The notes: a model not told the origin generated them from the letters alone. Positions 1-12,317 are shown, numbered from the stretch's first letter. The stretch: DNA of 64,000 nucleotides from Rehmannia glutinosa (GCA_016081115.2 JABTTQ020002837.1:310001-374000), one strand, 5' to 3'. Translations and numbers: made by a program.

Positions 1-59
1 CCCACAATATAGTCTTATACTCTTATGGGTTTTCAGAATCTCTTTGCTCAATATTGGGG

Positions 60-832
60 ATGATTGTTTGTCTTTTCATTCCATCCATCTTTTTAAAGTG
101 GCAATAATCTTTTAGAGATATTGGTTGTTTATGAAATTTGTTGTGAAAATAATAGTGTAAAGTATAATGAAAGAAAATTGAATAGAAAATAAGAAATTAA
201 ACAAAAAATAGGTAGTATAGATCTCCATTTATACTTTTTATAATCAAAACTAAGAAAAAAATAAAAAAGTAATGACAATTAAAAAAGAGAAGTGGGAGAG
301 ATAAATAAATAGTATGGTTGGGGTATTGAGAAGTGTAAGAGAAAAAGAGAAAAGTGAGTTGATTCTTCTTGAGATATGTCACTTGTGAGTTGTCCCACGT
401 GAATTGATTAAGGGAAGAGACTAGACTTTATAAGTCAAATGAGTTACTCCTCCTATCACCAATTGGTTTTAGGATGGAACCTCACTTGGTGGGTTTGAGT
501 TCTCTCCCATATTAGGTACCCTTCATGTGTGGGATCGTACGAAATCCCCCCGAATTTAACATGGTATCAGAGCAGACCCATGATCGGCCCGAGATTGGCC
601 GTATCACATGATGTGATTGAGCATGGTGGATCTTGTGATGATAATTAAATGATTAACATGGAACCTCACTTGCGCTTCATGTGTGGAACCGTACCAAATC
701 CCCCAAATTTAACAATTCTAAGGGAAATGATATATACTTAAAGAATTTTCATTTACTGTACTAACAATCACATTAAATTTTTCGCTCAAAGATGAAATTT
801 TTAGGTTTTTTTTACAATCAATCACAACCTTT
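60..832. mobile_element. TIR repeat of the family also seen at 12690-15222, split by the TRIM
   Basis: The left arm (60-390) and right arm (715-832) resemble the arms of the element at 12690-15222: a TTTTCATTCCATCCAT start, a shared TAAATAAATAGTAT segment, and an AATCACAACC end. The outer ends are weakly inverted (GATTGTTTGT against AATCAATCACAACC). No coding sequence is visible. The superfamily was not determined because no clear target duplication remains. Confidence 0.45.
391..714 (+). mobile_element. TRIM-like LTR retrotransposon remnant
   Basis: A 171 bp LTR-like block runs from TGTCCCACGT (391) to AACA (561), giving TG...CA ends. It is followed at once by TGGTATCAGAGC (562-573), the usual plant primer-binding site complementary to initiator tRNA-Met. 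A short internal part follows, and a decayed second copy of the LTR 3' portion lies at 661-714, sharing ACCTCACTTG, CTTCATGTGTGG and AATTTAACA with the first. There is no room for coding sequence, so this is a terminal-repeat retrotransposon in miniature or an internally deleted element. It lies inside an older repeat (60-832) related to the one at 12690-15222. Confidence 0.7.
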
Positions 833-1259
833 GTTTTCGTGTTTTCCATTCAAAATCTCAGGATTCAAGAATAATTTGTAGGCTCTTAAAATTCGTATAT
901 GTCAATTATTAGTTAGGATAATTCGACAAGATCTCAATTATAGGACCAAAGTCATACATATAAATTATAATACACAATTAATTTGGGAAATAATGTACAT
1001 TTTAGCGTGAATATTCTCAATAATTTCGTTAACAAAAATATTTTAAAATTAGAAACAAATTATAATAGTATAATTTTGTTAAATTAGGAAAAAAATGTTA
1101 ATAATTCCTTTTATTAATGAAAAAATTCGAAAGATTTTGTCACAATAATACTTATGAAAGTTATGTGCGAAATTTCAAAGCTGTATAAAAATAAATATAA
1201 TGCTTTATTCAATTTGAGGAATTTTGTTACTATGGTTTTAGAAAGGGAAAAAAAAAACA
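715..1259. other. Intergenic AT-rich stretch
   Basis: The first ~120 bases are the right arm of the old TIR repeat. The rest is AT-rich sequence in which I see no gene or clear repeat. Confidence 0.5.
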
Positions 1260-2414
1260 GGCTTAATTGCAAAACGAGCACACTAACTATAACCCAGTGG
1301 TAAATAAGGACACTAAGTTTGCGGGCTTTCAATTTAGGACATTAACTTTAAACTTTTGGCGAATTTAGGACAAATTGAGCTCGAATTGCCCAATTCGGAC
1401 TAATTGTCATGTAGACCTCAATTTTGAGCTCGAATTGTCCAAATTTAGGCTAATTGCTTATGTCACGTAAAATAAGTCTAAAGTTATTTTAAAAATTTAC
1501 AATAAAATATATGAAACTCTTAAAACCAATTTAAAAATATAAAATTAATAAGTAGAGTCAAAATATATAAAAGTAAATGTGATAATTATTTTAAGAATTA
1601 ACAATTAAAATATAAATATACGAAAATAAATCTGGAAATTCAAAAAATAAAATTTTAAAAATTATTTAATAAATTTTAAAATAACTAAATGAAATCTAAA
1701 AGTGTGAAATAAGATTTAAGATCAGAAAAATACCGATTAAATCTTGAAATTATTTGAATAAACACAAGATTTTATCAATGTATAACCTAAACATTATTTT
1801 TTAAATCTAATTTTTATAAAGATGTAAACATTATTTAAAGTAATTTCAAATTACAAACTAATGCTTCAAAAATACTTAAAGAAACAAAAAAATTATATTT
1901 TTTTATATGTAACTAAAATAAAGTTTTGGGTTCAATTATAATACATTAAATAAATTTTTAAATGTGGTTTCACATTTTCAAACTTCAGTTAGTTATCTTT
2001 TGATTATTAAATATTTTTTATAATTTTATTTTTCATATTTTCTTGATTTATTTTTGTATATTTGCATTTTAATTATTAATTTGTATACTTAAAATAATTA
2101 TCAAATTTATTTTCTTATATTTAGACTCCAGTTGTTAAATTGTAAACTGCTGTTAAAATTTTCAGATATATTTACAAATTTTCAAAATAATTGTTAGGCT
2201 TAGCTTACGTGACATAAGCAATTAGACTAAATTTCTGCAATTTGGGCTCAAAATTGAGGTCTACATGGCAATTAGCCCAGAATGAGAAATTCGGGCTTAA
2301 TTGTCCTCAATTCGCAAAATTTTTAAAGTTATTGTCCTTAATTGAAAGCTTGCAAACTTAATGTCATTTTTTGCCACTGAGTTATAGTTAGTGTCCTATT
2401 TTTACAATTAAGCC
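1260..2414. mobile_element. Non-autonomous Mutator-like element with ~200 bp inverted repeats
   Basis: The left end GGCTTAATTGCAAAA and right end TTTTTACAATTAAGCC are inverted. The symmetry extends about 200 bp inward, for example ACTAACTATAACCCAGTGG on the left against CCACTGAGTTATAGTTAGTG on the right, and TGTCATGTAGACCTCAATTT against AAATTGAGGTCTACATGGCA. Flanks AAAAAAACA and AAAAAATCA match at 8 of 9 positions, which suits a 9 bp Mutator-type target duplication but is low complexity. The 1155 bp element holds only AT-rich, non-coding DNA. Confidence 0.75.
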
Positions 2415-2691
2415 AAAAAATCAGCTAAACTAATCAAAATATCAAAATGGCCCAACTTCATTATCAACGCTTTTTACGGAAGATTTCTCGAAAACGCGAC
2501 TTCAAGGGTTCAGCGCAGATACTAAATTAAAGCTTCACCAATACAGCAAAGCTAAAGCCCTAGGCGTCGCCGTCGTCGCTGCCCGCCGATTTAATCGCCA
2601 CCGCCGGCTCCGCTGCCACCGGTGTTTGTTGAGCTTTTTGTAATCGTCGTTGTATCCGCCAGCATTTCTTCATACCTATATAGGAAAAGAA

Positions 2692-5600
2692 ATGGCTTGT
2701 TTGCATTACGGAAAAAATATCATGCGGCGGAGCTCGATGCACCACCCGCTGCTCTACGCTGCTCAAGGCGTTCGATATCGCAAGCTTGAAGTTATTCTCA
2801 CAACTGTTAGTGCCTCAATTTTCGCTAACTTATTTTTCTAAATGAAATTTTTGGAAAATAATGTATCGATTAATGTTCTTTTGAGTGGATTAGACGATTG
2901 GTAAGCTCGGAAAAGCTGGGGAAACTGTCAAGGTTGCGCCAGGGTATTTCCGGAATCATTTGATGCCAAAGTTGCTTGCTGTACCTAATATTGACAAGTT
3001 TGCTTATCTCATTCGTGAGCAGCGTAAGGTATTTAATTATATTCTTTCTAACTTGATTGGATTATTGTTTTGGACTTTTAGTGTTTCGTGGATTGTGTAT
3101 AGAAGTATAAGATTCCATGAGTATTGTGGACTAGTTGAGCGTCATTGCATATCTAGTGTTGTTATATGTTTCCTTCAGGATCGTTTTTTAGTATTAGTTA
3201 ATTGTTTACGGGAGTTGTTATTTTTTTTTAGGAATTTGTGTTGGATCAATTGGGTTTAATACTTGAATGAAGTTATGGGGTTTTGAACTAATATGCAGGG
3301 GAGTTTAAAGGGATCTTCTTTAGATGGTATATAAACTGGTGTTTTTTTCCACCTACAACTATGTAATTTAGGTGTGAGATTGATTGTGCTAAAATGTATC
3401 CAGAAGCATGGAGGGTTATTGTGGGTATTGCTGTAGAGATGTGTAATCACCGTCAATCTGATTTCATTATATTCCCCACCTATATTTCAGTCGCAAGATC
3501 AATGCATGTATACCACATAGATGTGATAGCTTTTTAACATCTATATATTTGGTCTATAATCCTTCTTTCAAACACATTCATGTGCACTGATACAGATGTT
3601 CATTGCCTAATGAAAATGGAGATATATTATTCTTCCGATAAACACTCTAAGGGTCCTTATATTATCCATTTCTCAAAGTAATTGGTACTCTCATATACTG
3701 TCTTTTTATCTATTTAATGCCTGAAAGTTCATCAGTTTACGTGGTGGTGTTTATTTTTAATCTTTTCTAATATGGCGATGATGTTTGCGTTCATTTCCAT
3801 CAATTGCTTCGATCAGATTTACCAGCCTAAGGAAGTTGAAGAAGTTAAAGTAGTTTCAAAGACAGAGGAAAACAGCATGAAAGAGTTTGAAGCTGCAGCA
3901 AAGCGCCTTGCCAGTACAAGACTGGTTCGTATTTCAAATTTAAAATTCTAATCTGCCAATATGAAACACTGGAGGGGTTTTGGCAATTGTGAAATTCTGA
4001 GCTTTATCCTTTGAAGTTTACTATCTCTATGTATTCTTATGAAAGTAAACTGCTTAATCACTGTTTCATTCTTTTTTTTTTTCCAGTCTCATAACCTTTC
4101 ATAACCGTAGGATCTAACTGTTGGTTTAGCTCTGTTGTTTCTCCCTTTAATGCTCCACTACGTAATTTAGAAGTTGTTGAAAGCTTGGTTCTTGGTGTTC
4201 ATCAAAATGATAACATTTTACTATTAAACAGTAGAAACTGAACATGTAAATCTATCCACAATGCTATTGTTGCAACCTTGACCAGTTTAATGTTGTGTCA
4301 TGATTGTGGAATGAAAACCTAGTGCAATTCAAGTTCAACTTTTGTCTTTCAAGAATTGTCTTTATACTTGGCATTCCTAGTACCTCATATAGGCTGGAAG
4401 TAGCTAGTTGTTAGTTGGGAAATTGAGGCGAAAAAGCTTTATAAGTTTTATTACAAATGTTGTTTCTTAAATTTTTTGTTTGTCATGAACTCTTACTTCA
4501 ATTTTTCCGGTCGTTTACTGCAAAATGCATAACCATTATAAATTAACAAATATGTTCTTTCTTTCAGAATATAAGGAAGTTCATCATAGAGGGCAAAGGT
4601 ATTGAAGTGCGTGATCCAGTGACCAAAGAAGAAATATTGGCTGAGGTATGATTTAATTCTTTTACATCTGCATGTTCATTTTTTTGTTTGTGTGTGTGCA
4701 TGTGTGTTTAGTAATACTTGTCTCATTTAAATCCATACTTAATAGATTTATAAAAGTTGGCTCGTAACCAGTCAGTTAAACGATTATGACAGCTGTGAAG
4801 CCATTAAAAGAGAACAAGTTGTTTGGTGGTTGATTTATTTGACCCTGGATAGTTTCCAGTTTAGAACTGTGAAGTTTGAAGTGTTTCCATGGCCAAAAGT
4901 TCTTGTTTAATGTTGGGCTTTGCCATTTGCTCTGTAGAAACCATGTGCATTCTCTTACAGTTACTGACGAGTTTTTCATAAACATTTTCTCAAAATGCTC
5001 GTTAGACGTTTGTATTATTGGTGGCTGCCATAGGTAATGTTAAATAAAACCATCCTGGAAACTTACAAGCTAAAAATTGATTCAGTTCATAATAAGGGAA
5101 TTTTAATTGATGAGCGTGCTTCTTACCTTCTTGGGGTTGAAAAATCCCTAGACTTCTAAGCGTGCTTGTTCATTTGCCTTCCTGTTGGATGCTGCTTTAT
5201 CTATTCAGTTTCTCCATGGTTAAACTGGCTATTAATCAAAGTATTTCTTTAGAACTTGTTTCACTGATGCATCAGCATTCATGACGGATTGCCTAATCAG
5301 TTTTTGTTATCTTAAGTAATGATAATCAAGCCCTCGTTCACTTCCATATATAAACCCAATTTCCGGAATCAGATTTGATTTTACTCTTGGTGTCTCAGTC
5401 CCATTTATATTTTTTGGCAGAAGCTGCTTTCAATGTTTTAACTTTATGGTATCATTACAAAAACACCCCTGAGGTTTAGCCTAATTACGAAAAACTCCAG
5501 TTATCTTTCATAATTACAAATTCCCCCTTTTAGTGTTACAAACACCACCTTAGGGTTTGTATTTACCTAACAAATACCCCCCTCTTGAAGGGTGTTTTGT

Positions 5601-6007
5601 AAGAGAAACAATTGTGAAGGGGGTATTTGTAATTTTAAAGATAGCTAGTTTCTTTTTTGTAATTAAACTAAATCTTACGGGTGTTTTTGTAATTATCTCT
5701 AACTTTTCAATAACATGACCCTTCTTTTCTGGCTAATGTTATTTGTAATGTGTGCGCCCTTCCTGTGATAGACATTTTTATTGTTCCTTAAATCAATACT
5801 TAAACGATAACCAATCTAACCTATTCATTCTCCAAAAACAATCAGGTCGCCAGGCAACTCCAGGTGCAGATCGAACCCGAAAACCTACATTTACCGGCTC
5901 CTTTATCATCTTTGGGGGAGTACAAGGTGCCACTCCGCCTGCCAAAATCTATACCTAAGCCAGCCGGAAACGAGTGGATTCTTAATATCAAAATTCGGAA
6001 AAGGTGA
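2692..6007 (+). CDS. Ribosomal protein bL9, mitochondrial type (five exons)
   Basis: Coding exons are 2692-2805, 2894-3028, 3817-3924, 4568-4645 and 5846-6007, giving 198 residues. Every junction is GT-AG and falls between codons. The start is the first ATG of the frame. An Arg-rich leader (residues 1-30) precedes YRKLEVILTT, then IGKLGKAGETVKVAPGYFRN and HLMPKLLAVP, which is the conserved N-terminal L9 signature that binds 23S-type rRNA. The middle exons are Lys/Glu-rich, like the L9 linker helix. Exons 4 and 5 give the C-terminal domain (KGIEVRDPVTKEEILAEVA... ending LNIKIRKR). Bacterial L9 is about 150 residues; the extra length is leader and tail. A mitochondrial destination is inferred from the leader and from the plant family. 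Intron 4 carries a GGGATAATTAC MITE. Confidence 0.93.
5448..5699. mobile_element. GGGATAATTAC-family MITE, copy in bL9 intron 4
   Basis: The left arm is ATTACAAAAACACCCCTGAGG and the right arm is GGGTGTTTTTGTAATTATCTC, inverted to each other. The flanks TAACTTTAT and TAACTTTTC match at 7 of 9 positions, fitting a decayed 9 bp duplication. It lies wholly inside the intron between bL9 exons 4 and 5. Confidence 0.7.
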
Positions 6008-6305
6008 GGGACTTAGCTGCAATTTCCAAGCTGAATGCTTCAAGAAAGATATATTTTTATCTCAGGCTGGAGATAATTATTGCCGAGTAGTCAGATGATC
6101 TGTTTGTGATCTTGTATTTTTGGACGTAGACAAGTTTTTGTCGTGTTTTTGTGAGCCAGATAGCACTTTTTGCTGATGCATATATCCAGCTATCATTTTT
6201 TTTTCCAGTATTACAAGTGCCTCTTTGATGATAAATATTGCAAGGCTTTTGTCGTGGTTTTTGATTGCACGAATAAAATGTTGTCCAAATTGGAGGTAAT
6301 GCTAT

Positions 6306-7442
6306 CTTTGTTCTTCATTAGTTACTCCCTCTATGTCTTATCTTTATGTGGAGGTTGATCAAGAATAGATTACCAGTAGACCAAAAGCTACTAGGGGATT
6401 TGCCCTAGCATCCAAATGCCGGTGCTGTTCCTCTTCTCCGAGTACTCTTCTAATGCTATTCCTAGTTTTTCTGTTGAAACTCTTGGAAAAACCTCACTCC
6501 TTTTGCACACACTGCACATATCTCATTTATTATTCCCCGTGTTACTTTGTGGTTCATATGGCTTGAAAGAAACAAAAACAAACACGAAGACAAAGGTTTT
6601 TCTGCTCACAGAATTATAGGGAGGGTTATCTTCTGAAATCTTGTAAACTATTTCAGAAAAATACTTGGAAGGGGTATCGGGACGTAGCTTCTACTTTCCG
6701 ATTATATTTCAGATTCACTGTGGTTGAAAAATGCATCCCTGTTTTGTGGCAAAAGCCCGTTCTTGGTCAATACAAACTGAATATAGACGGTGCTAAGTCG
6801 TCCAATGTTGCTGGTGGGGGGATTGGTGGTGTCGTTAGAGACTGGCAAGGCAACACTATTATGGCTTTTGCAGATTATATTGCTGAATGTCCAGATTGCT
6901 TGTTTGCCGAAATTTCTGCACTTCACAAAGCTTTGCAGCTTATGAAAGCATCCACATTTCAAAACCTATTGATCGAAACAGACTCCATGGCGCTATATCA
7001 GATAATTTCTGCGCAGTTGCAAGGTAAACGGTCCTACCGACATATGCTCTATCAGATCAGGTTATAGTCGAGGGGTTTTGACGTAAAGATCTCTCATATC
7101 TTTAGAGAAGGGAATCAAGTTGCCGACAAGCTCGCTATTCTGGGACTCTCATCCCGAACTTTTCTGTACTACACTGATGCTGATTTGCCTACACAGGTTA
7201 GAGGCTTAGTTCGAGTAAACTAATTAGATCGTCCCTCTTTTCGTAACATGAAACTGTAAATGGTTGTTCATAGGCTCTCAGTTTCAGTTTTGATGTCACG
7301 CATGTAAATTTTTCGTATCTGTATATGTTGTAAATATACTAGAGCCAGTAAAACGGTAGCTACTAAAGCGTAAACTGCTCGTTTTTCCTTCCCCGCGAGT
7401 ATAGCATGATGAGCCCAAGTTTTTCTCTTCAATAAAAACATG
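6306..7442 (+). mobile_element. 5'-truncated LINE with RNase H domain
   Basis: The direct repeat TTGGAGGTAATGCTAT occurs at 6290-6305 and 7443-7458, a perfect 16 bp target duplication. Between them lies the 3' part of a plant L1-type LINE. At about 6550-6630 it encodes the LWFIWLERNKNKH type of linker. An RNase H domain follows at 6720-7223. The 3' end is A-rich (CAATAAAAACATG). The insertion sits just downstream of the bL9 stop codon. Confidence 0.85.
6720..7223 (+). pseudogene. LINE RNase H domain with an in-frame stop
   Basis: The frame reads KPVLGQYKLNIDGAKSS, GGIGGVVRDWQGN, AEISALHKALQL and LIETDSMALYQ, the Asp-Glu-Asp layout of the RNase H tail found in plant LINEs. A TAG at 7065-7067 interrupts it. 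The same frame then continues with HIFREGNQVADKLA, carrying the last His/Asp part of the domain, up to a TAA at 7221-7223. The single nonsense change shows it is decayed. It is part of the LINE and is not fused to the upstream bL9 gene, which has its own stop at 6005-6007. Confidence 0.85.
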
Positions 7443-7458
7443 TTGGAGGTAATGCTAT

Positions 7459-9366
7459 TTTACAAAAATCAATCGTATGTAAGCGGCTTATATGCGCCTA
7501 TGGACATGAGAAAATGGATGGTTAAACACTTAAATCAAGTGGGTAATAGGCCAAATTGGCCACATATGTTTTGTAAATGAAAAATTGTCATATTTTTAAA
7601 AAACATAGTTTTTTAGTCATTTTGACTAAATAATGATGGTCATACCCTTCATGTATTCTCTGGTCAGTTGGTGAGGTACTTGGCCATTTTTCGATTAATT
7701 GATGTGGTGCATAATTCGATATCGAGAGGCAAAGTGGACATTTCAATTCAAAATGACTAAAAAATATTTTTGATATGGAGAAAAGATCAAAAATCTAACG
7801 GACCCATCAAATTGAGAGGGAGAAATTTGTACCTTTATGAGGCTTTTTTGGTCAAACAAGAAAAATAAAATGTTTTTTTGGTATTATGGGGGATAGTATG
7901 AGAGGGGATGCACATATTTATATGGGATCGAATTCGTATCAATCGCTTTTACAGTACAAGTCTCTACCACTTGAGCATAAGATTGATTCCTATGAAAAGA
8001 ATGTTAACGTGTATAATGTTAATTTTAAATAGCTTATGTGATTTTACAAATACCCTTCAATTTTATAATTGATTTTTTTTCAAAATCAATTCATTGAACC
8101 TAGCAATCTACAAATCTCTTCGAAAAAACATAATGGAGATGCATTGTTTGGGAGCACTTACGCAAAACTCTATTAAAAAAATGGATTTTTTAATAATTGA
8201 TTTGTCAAAAAAGTCTCAAATTATGACTTTTCTAGGATGGACTTTATGAAGAAGTGACTTATCCAAAAATCTATTTTAATTTAACCACCAAATAGAGATG
8301 TAAACGAGTTAAGTCGAGCTGAACTTAATATTGTTCAAGTTTGTTTGAATTTTAATCGAGCTTTACAAATTGTGTTTGAGCTAAGTTTAATTATTAATTG
8401 AATCGAAAGCAATTTAGCTAAAAACGCTTGTCACTAATAACACGACTCAAATGTGGGGAAGCTAAAGGAACAGATATAACCCAAAGACCAAAAAAAAAGC
8501 AAAAATAAGAAAAACTAAAGAAAAATGAATAATTAGAACAAAATGAAACAAAATAATAAAACAAAATGAAAAACGATCGAGTCCGCGAAGCATGCCGATC
8601 AGGTTTGTGTCAAAATTTCCCTTTTTACTTTTTGCTCTTCATCTATAAATCATAACCTGTCTCGTATGATCTGTAACTAATTGTTGCTTTGTAGTTCAAT
8701 TTGATAATCGTTAGATGATTCACAGATGATCAGTTTTTTTTTTATAGGTATTATGTGTTAAATAGTTTTTGGAAATTTTTGCTGTGTGAAAATATTTTAT
8801 AAAATTAATTGGTGTATAAACTAATGGGTTGTTTTGCAGAGATGGTATGGATTGCACGCTTAGTGATGATATTCTTGTTTGTTCTTTGTTTTATTTGCAG
8901 TAGTAAGATTATAGTGAGCTTAATTTGACTTTTTCTTTTTTTGTTCTTTAGAAAAAGTGAAATTCATGTAAAGCAGAGTCCTAGTGTATTTCTTTGTCCT
9001 TAGAATGAAATGTAGAAAATTTACTAGTCAATTTCATAACTTGATTTGGCGTTTACTGTATGCTTTAGCCTATGTAATCTTGCTTCTGTTAAGAATTGTT
9101 TGAGGATAATTGAAATATCCATATGATAAAAATTATCCAGTCTCATCATTTATGATAAGTACTTAAAATTACAGGAGTCTGTTTTTCAGAATTATTATAC
9201 TGGGTAATCTGAAACAGAATAGCATATTAGAAAGCTCTGTAATGAGCGAGTGTTGAATGAATCGTTGACATGCTGATCTGAAATCACAATGGAAATATAT
9301 TTCATGATGAATTTTGTTCAGATCTTTACATTAGCGTCTGTTTTTCTTTATCGGCTGCATTCTTAC
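7459..9366. other. Intergenic stretch between bL9 and the next gene
   Basis: It holds the SINE-like remnant above. At about 8288-8420 there is a repeat (GTAAACGAGTTAAGTCGAGC...) whose relative lies at about 61400-61500. GC-richer sequence near 8570-8600 (GATCGAGTCCGCGAAGCATG) followed by GTTTGT could be a 5' untranslated exon of the gene at 9994; this is a guess. No other gene is seen. Confidence 0.4.
7885..8002 (-). mobile_element. Possible tRNA-derived SINE remnant
   Basis: Read on the - strand, a box-A-like GCTCAAGTGGTAGAG is followed about 45 bases later by a box-B-like ATTCGATCCC, the spacing of a pol III promoter in tRNA-derived SINEs. The ends were not resolved. Confidence 0.4.
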
Positions 9367-9748
9367 GACTTAATTGCACTTTTAGTCCTGTAATTCTTAG
9401 GGGTTAGGAATTTTAGTCATGTAACTTTTTGATGTGGCAGTTTCGGTCATTAACGATTTTACCCTTTAGTCACAATAACTTTTAATGGTCATAGGTATTT
9501 AGAAATTAGGATATTTTGGCTAAGTGACAAGGGTATCGTGGGAACAAATGGAATACTGAAACACCCAGTTGAGACCAAAATCGCATAAAATCAGAACTTG
9601 TAGGACCGAAATTGCACAAATTAGAACATGTGGGATCAAAATTGCACAAAATCAAATTCTTACTGGACTAAAAATGCCACCTAAAATATTTAGAGGGACA
9701 AAACTGCTAGCCCCATATAGTTACGGAACCAATTTTACAATTAAGCCT
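9367..9748. mobile_element. Mutator-type MITE with perfect 9 bp duplication
   Basis: The 9-mer CATTCTTAC flanks the element at 9358-9366 and 9749-9757. The termini are GACTTAATTGC on the left and CAATTAAGCCT on the right, inverted and related to the ends of the element at 1260-2414. Inner arms are also inverted (AGTCCTGTAATTCTTAGGGG against CCCCATATAGTTACGGAACC, loosely). It is 382 bp with no coding content, about 240 bp upstream of the start codon of the next gene. Confidence 0.85.
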
Positions 9749-9993
9749 CATTCTTACATACGAGAAGTAAAACTCAAAGTTGATGTTTCTTTGCTGCCTT
9801 AATTTCTGAAATTATGAATTTTGAGTTCGTTTTCCGTTTTCTTATCTGTGTGTGTGTCGCATACCCTGCCCTTGAGGTTAACGATTTTCCGAAATTTCCA
9901 GTTCACTTCCTATGAAATAATGGGCTGCAGCTGAAATGAGGCTTATGTGACAGTAACCTGCTAATTGTTGCTTTCAACCGCAAGGTTTTAGCA

Positions 9994-12027
9994 ATGTCTA
10001 CACTGAAATCAGACTGTGATGGCAATTCTAGTGAGTCGATATATAGATCATATAGTTTCGTCCATGATCACAAACCTTGTAAAGGCAATTCTTCAAGTTT
10101 GGATTCATTACCTGAAACAAAATGGTGGTTAAACGGTCACGGGCTTGGGAGAGAAAACCAACTCATTGACGAATATTATACTACTTACGCCAAAAACGAT
10201 ACTGCTTTTTGTTCGGACGCTCTATTGATGCATTCTCATTCTCATAGCAAAAATAATGGAGATAGTTGGTTGCAAGAATTTGAATCCACATTTGACGTCG
10301 ATTTGCTCTCTGAACGGCCGAAGAAGCTTTGTTCTGATTTGGATTCAAATTGGATTGGACTTAAGAAGATTGAACCATGGTGGGATGCAGTTGATAAAGA
10401 TGAGTTAGCGTCCTTGGTTTCTCGGACGTCATCTCATCATATTAGAAATTGTGATCGTCCAGGACTTCGGTCTATGCATGTTGAAAAGGTTTCAGATAAT
10501 CGTCAAATTTATTATGACAAAATTGAAGAACAAATGACATATCATACTCAAGGAAATCTTGATTCGGAAAGCATGGATAAATCAGTGGGTAAACGAGGAT
10601 TAATGGACTGCATGCTGCCAGAGTCAGATGGAACTTTCAGGTATTGCTCTATTTAGCAGTATGCATTTTAAGTAATAGTTTAAGCGTTTTTTACTTTGTT
10701 TATAGAGTTATCTGTTTGTTATTCATCATCTTCTGATGTGAAATATGTAACGAACAGGTATGAAATTTTGTCGTAACATTAACTTCATGGAGAGTTTTGC
10801 ATGGCTTCCTGCAAAATGTATTAGCTGTAGTGTTAAAGGATTCTCATGCAGAAGTCATGTAGTGTTAAAAGTTTCTGCGTGAGTGTAGACAAATTAGTAT
10901 TTTGAGCAAACTGATTTTTTAAGGTTAATTTCAACAAAAAATCTTGAGGTAACTCTAATTACAAAAAAACCCAATTATCTTTATAAATTACAAATACTCC
11001 CTTGAATTTGATATTTGTTTCTATTTTACGAATTGCATTTCCAATAGGGGTGGTATTTGCTAAGTAATTTCACAAACCTCAAAGGGTTGTTCGTAATACG
11101 TTAAGGGGGTATTTGTATTTTTTTTTTTTTGTAATCAGACCAAACTTCAAGCGTATTTTTTGTGCAAATCCTTTCTTTTTGGGATAGTTATAAAAACACC
11201 CCTGAGGTTTTTGCAAATTACAAAAAAACCCGAAGATGTTTCAACATTACAAAAGAATCTCTCTTGTTTGATTATGTCTTAAATTTAAGAGGCTAGGCTA
11301 ACTGAAATATTTCTATAAATATCAAGAGGGTTTTTGAAATCTTTTTAGCTTATGAAGGAAAATATTTAAGACGGAATCAAACCTCAAGGGCTTTTTTTCA
11401 ACTTTCGAAAAATCTCCAGGTTTTCTTGTGATTAGCCCGAACCTCGGTTTTTTTCTTTTTTTTTTGGTAATTATCCCTACTTTTTCTTTTTCTTTTTTTA
11501 TCATAGCCAAAGTTACAACTAGTTGTACGTGCTTTACTTTCAGCAGCGGAGACAGTCACAATACATCCAAAGTGGATTCGTCAGATACCCTTGAAACAAG
11601 TAATGATCTCAGCAGGGCTCAGTTGTTAGAGGCGCTCTGCCATTCTCAAACACGCGCAAGAGAGGCCGAAAAGTTTGCACAAGAAGCCTGTGACGAAAAA
11701 GATCATATCATCAATCTCTTTTTCCAACAAGCTTCGTGCCTTTTCGCTTATAGGCAGTGGCTCCGTTTACTGCAGCTAGAAACATTATGCCTTCATCTTA
11801 CGAACAAAGATCCGTCCAGTTCTTTTAACTCTCCAGCTCTCTTATCTCGTGTCCAAAATATTGGAATGCCGTTAAGGAAAAACAGACGCAGGGCTGCGAA
11901 AATGAATAAGGGCAAATCGAGATGTTATGTAAGTAAATGTGCTATTGCTTTTGCTGTTGGTTTGAGTCTTGCTAGTGCTGGTTTGCTCGTTGGTTGGACG
12001 ATCGGATGGCTTTTCCCTGCTTTATGA
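9994..12027 (+). CDS. Plant-specific protein with C-terminal membrane anchor, unknown function
   Basis: Two coding exons, 9994-10640 and 11544-12027, join in phase 2 (AG|C) to give 376 residues. The N-terminal ~215 residues are polar and Ser/His/Asp-rich with no known fold that I can see, apart from a Trp-rich WIGLKKIEPWWDAVDKDELA patch. The second exon carries a helix typical of a conserved plant family: DLSRAQLLEALCHSQTRARE, then EKDHIINLFFQQASCLFAYR. A basic stretch (KNRRRAAKMNKGKSR) precedes one hydrophobic segment (about residues 349-371, AFAVGLSLASAGLLVGW) and the tail GWLFPAL. I recognise the plant family but know no function. The intron holds two copies of the GGGATAATTAC MITE. Confidence 0.82.
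10923..11170. mobile_element. GGGATAATTAC-family MITE, decayed copy in the intron
   Basis: Left arm motifs AATTACAAAAAAACCC and AAATTACAAATACTCCC, and right-arm AAGGGGGTATTTGTA, match other copies. The outer ends are worn and no duplication was resolved. Confidence 0.5.
11181..11477. mobile_element. GGGATAATTAC-family MITE in the same intron
   Basis: It starts GGGATAGTTATAAAAACACC and ends GGTAATTATCCC. It sits about 10 bp from the previous copy and about 65 bp before the splice acceptor at 11543, so it occupies much of the intron's 3' part. Confidence 0.65.
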
Positions 12028-12084
12028 ATTGCGCGTGTTTTTTGTCATCGCTGTTTGTGAGCAATGTATGTAATATAAGTTTAT

Positions 12085-12317
12085 GGGATAGTTACCAAAA
12101 AATACCCTCGAGGTTTAGTCTAATTACAAAAATGACCCAATTATCTTTTAAAACTACAAGTACCCCTTGACATTTGTTTCTATTTTACAAATTACATGCT
12201 CAGCGCGGGGTATTTGTTAAGAAAACACAGACCTCAAGGGATGTTTGTATTTTTGAAAGATAATTGGCTATTTTTGTAATTAGGCCAGACTCTATGGGTA
12301 ATTTTTATAATTATCTC
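12085..12317. mobile_element. GGGATAATTAC-family MITE downstream of the membrane-protein gene
   Basis: It starts GGGATAGTTACC and ends TATAATTATCTC. The flanks TAAGTTTAT and TAAATTTAT match at 8 of 9 bases. It lies about 57 bp after the stop codon, so probably in the 3' untranslated region. Confidence 0.75.

Noticed and set aside
6720..7067. RNase H frame as part of the bL9 gene
   Set aside because: bL9 ends with its own stop at 6005-6007, and the RNase H frame lies inside a LINE bounded by a 16 bp target duplication.
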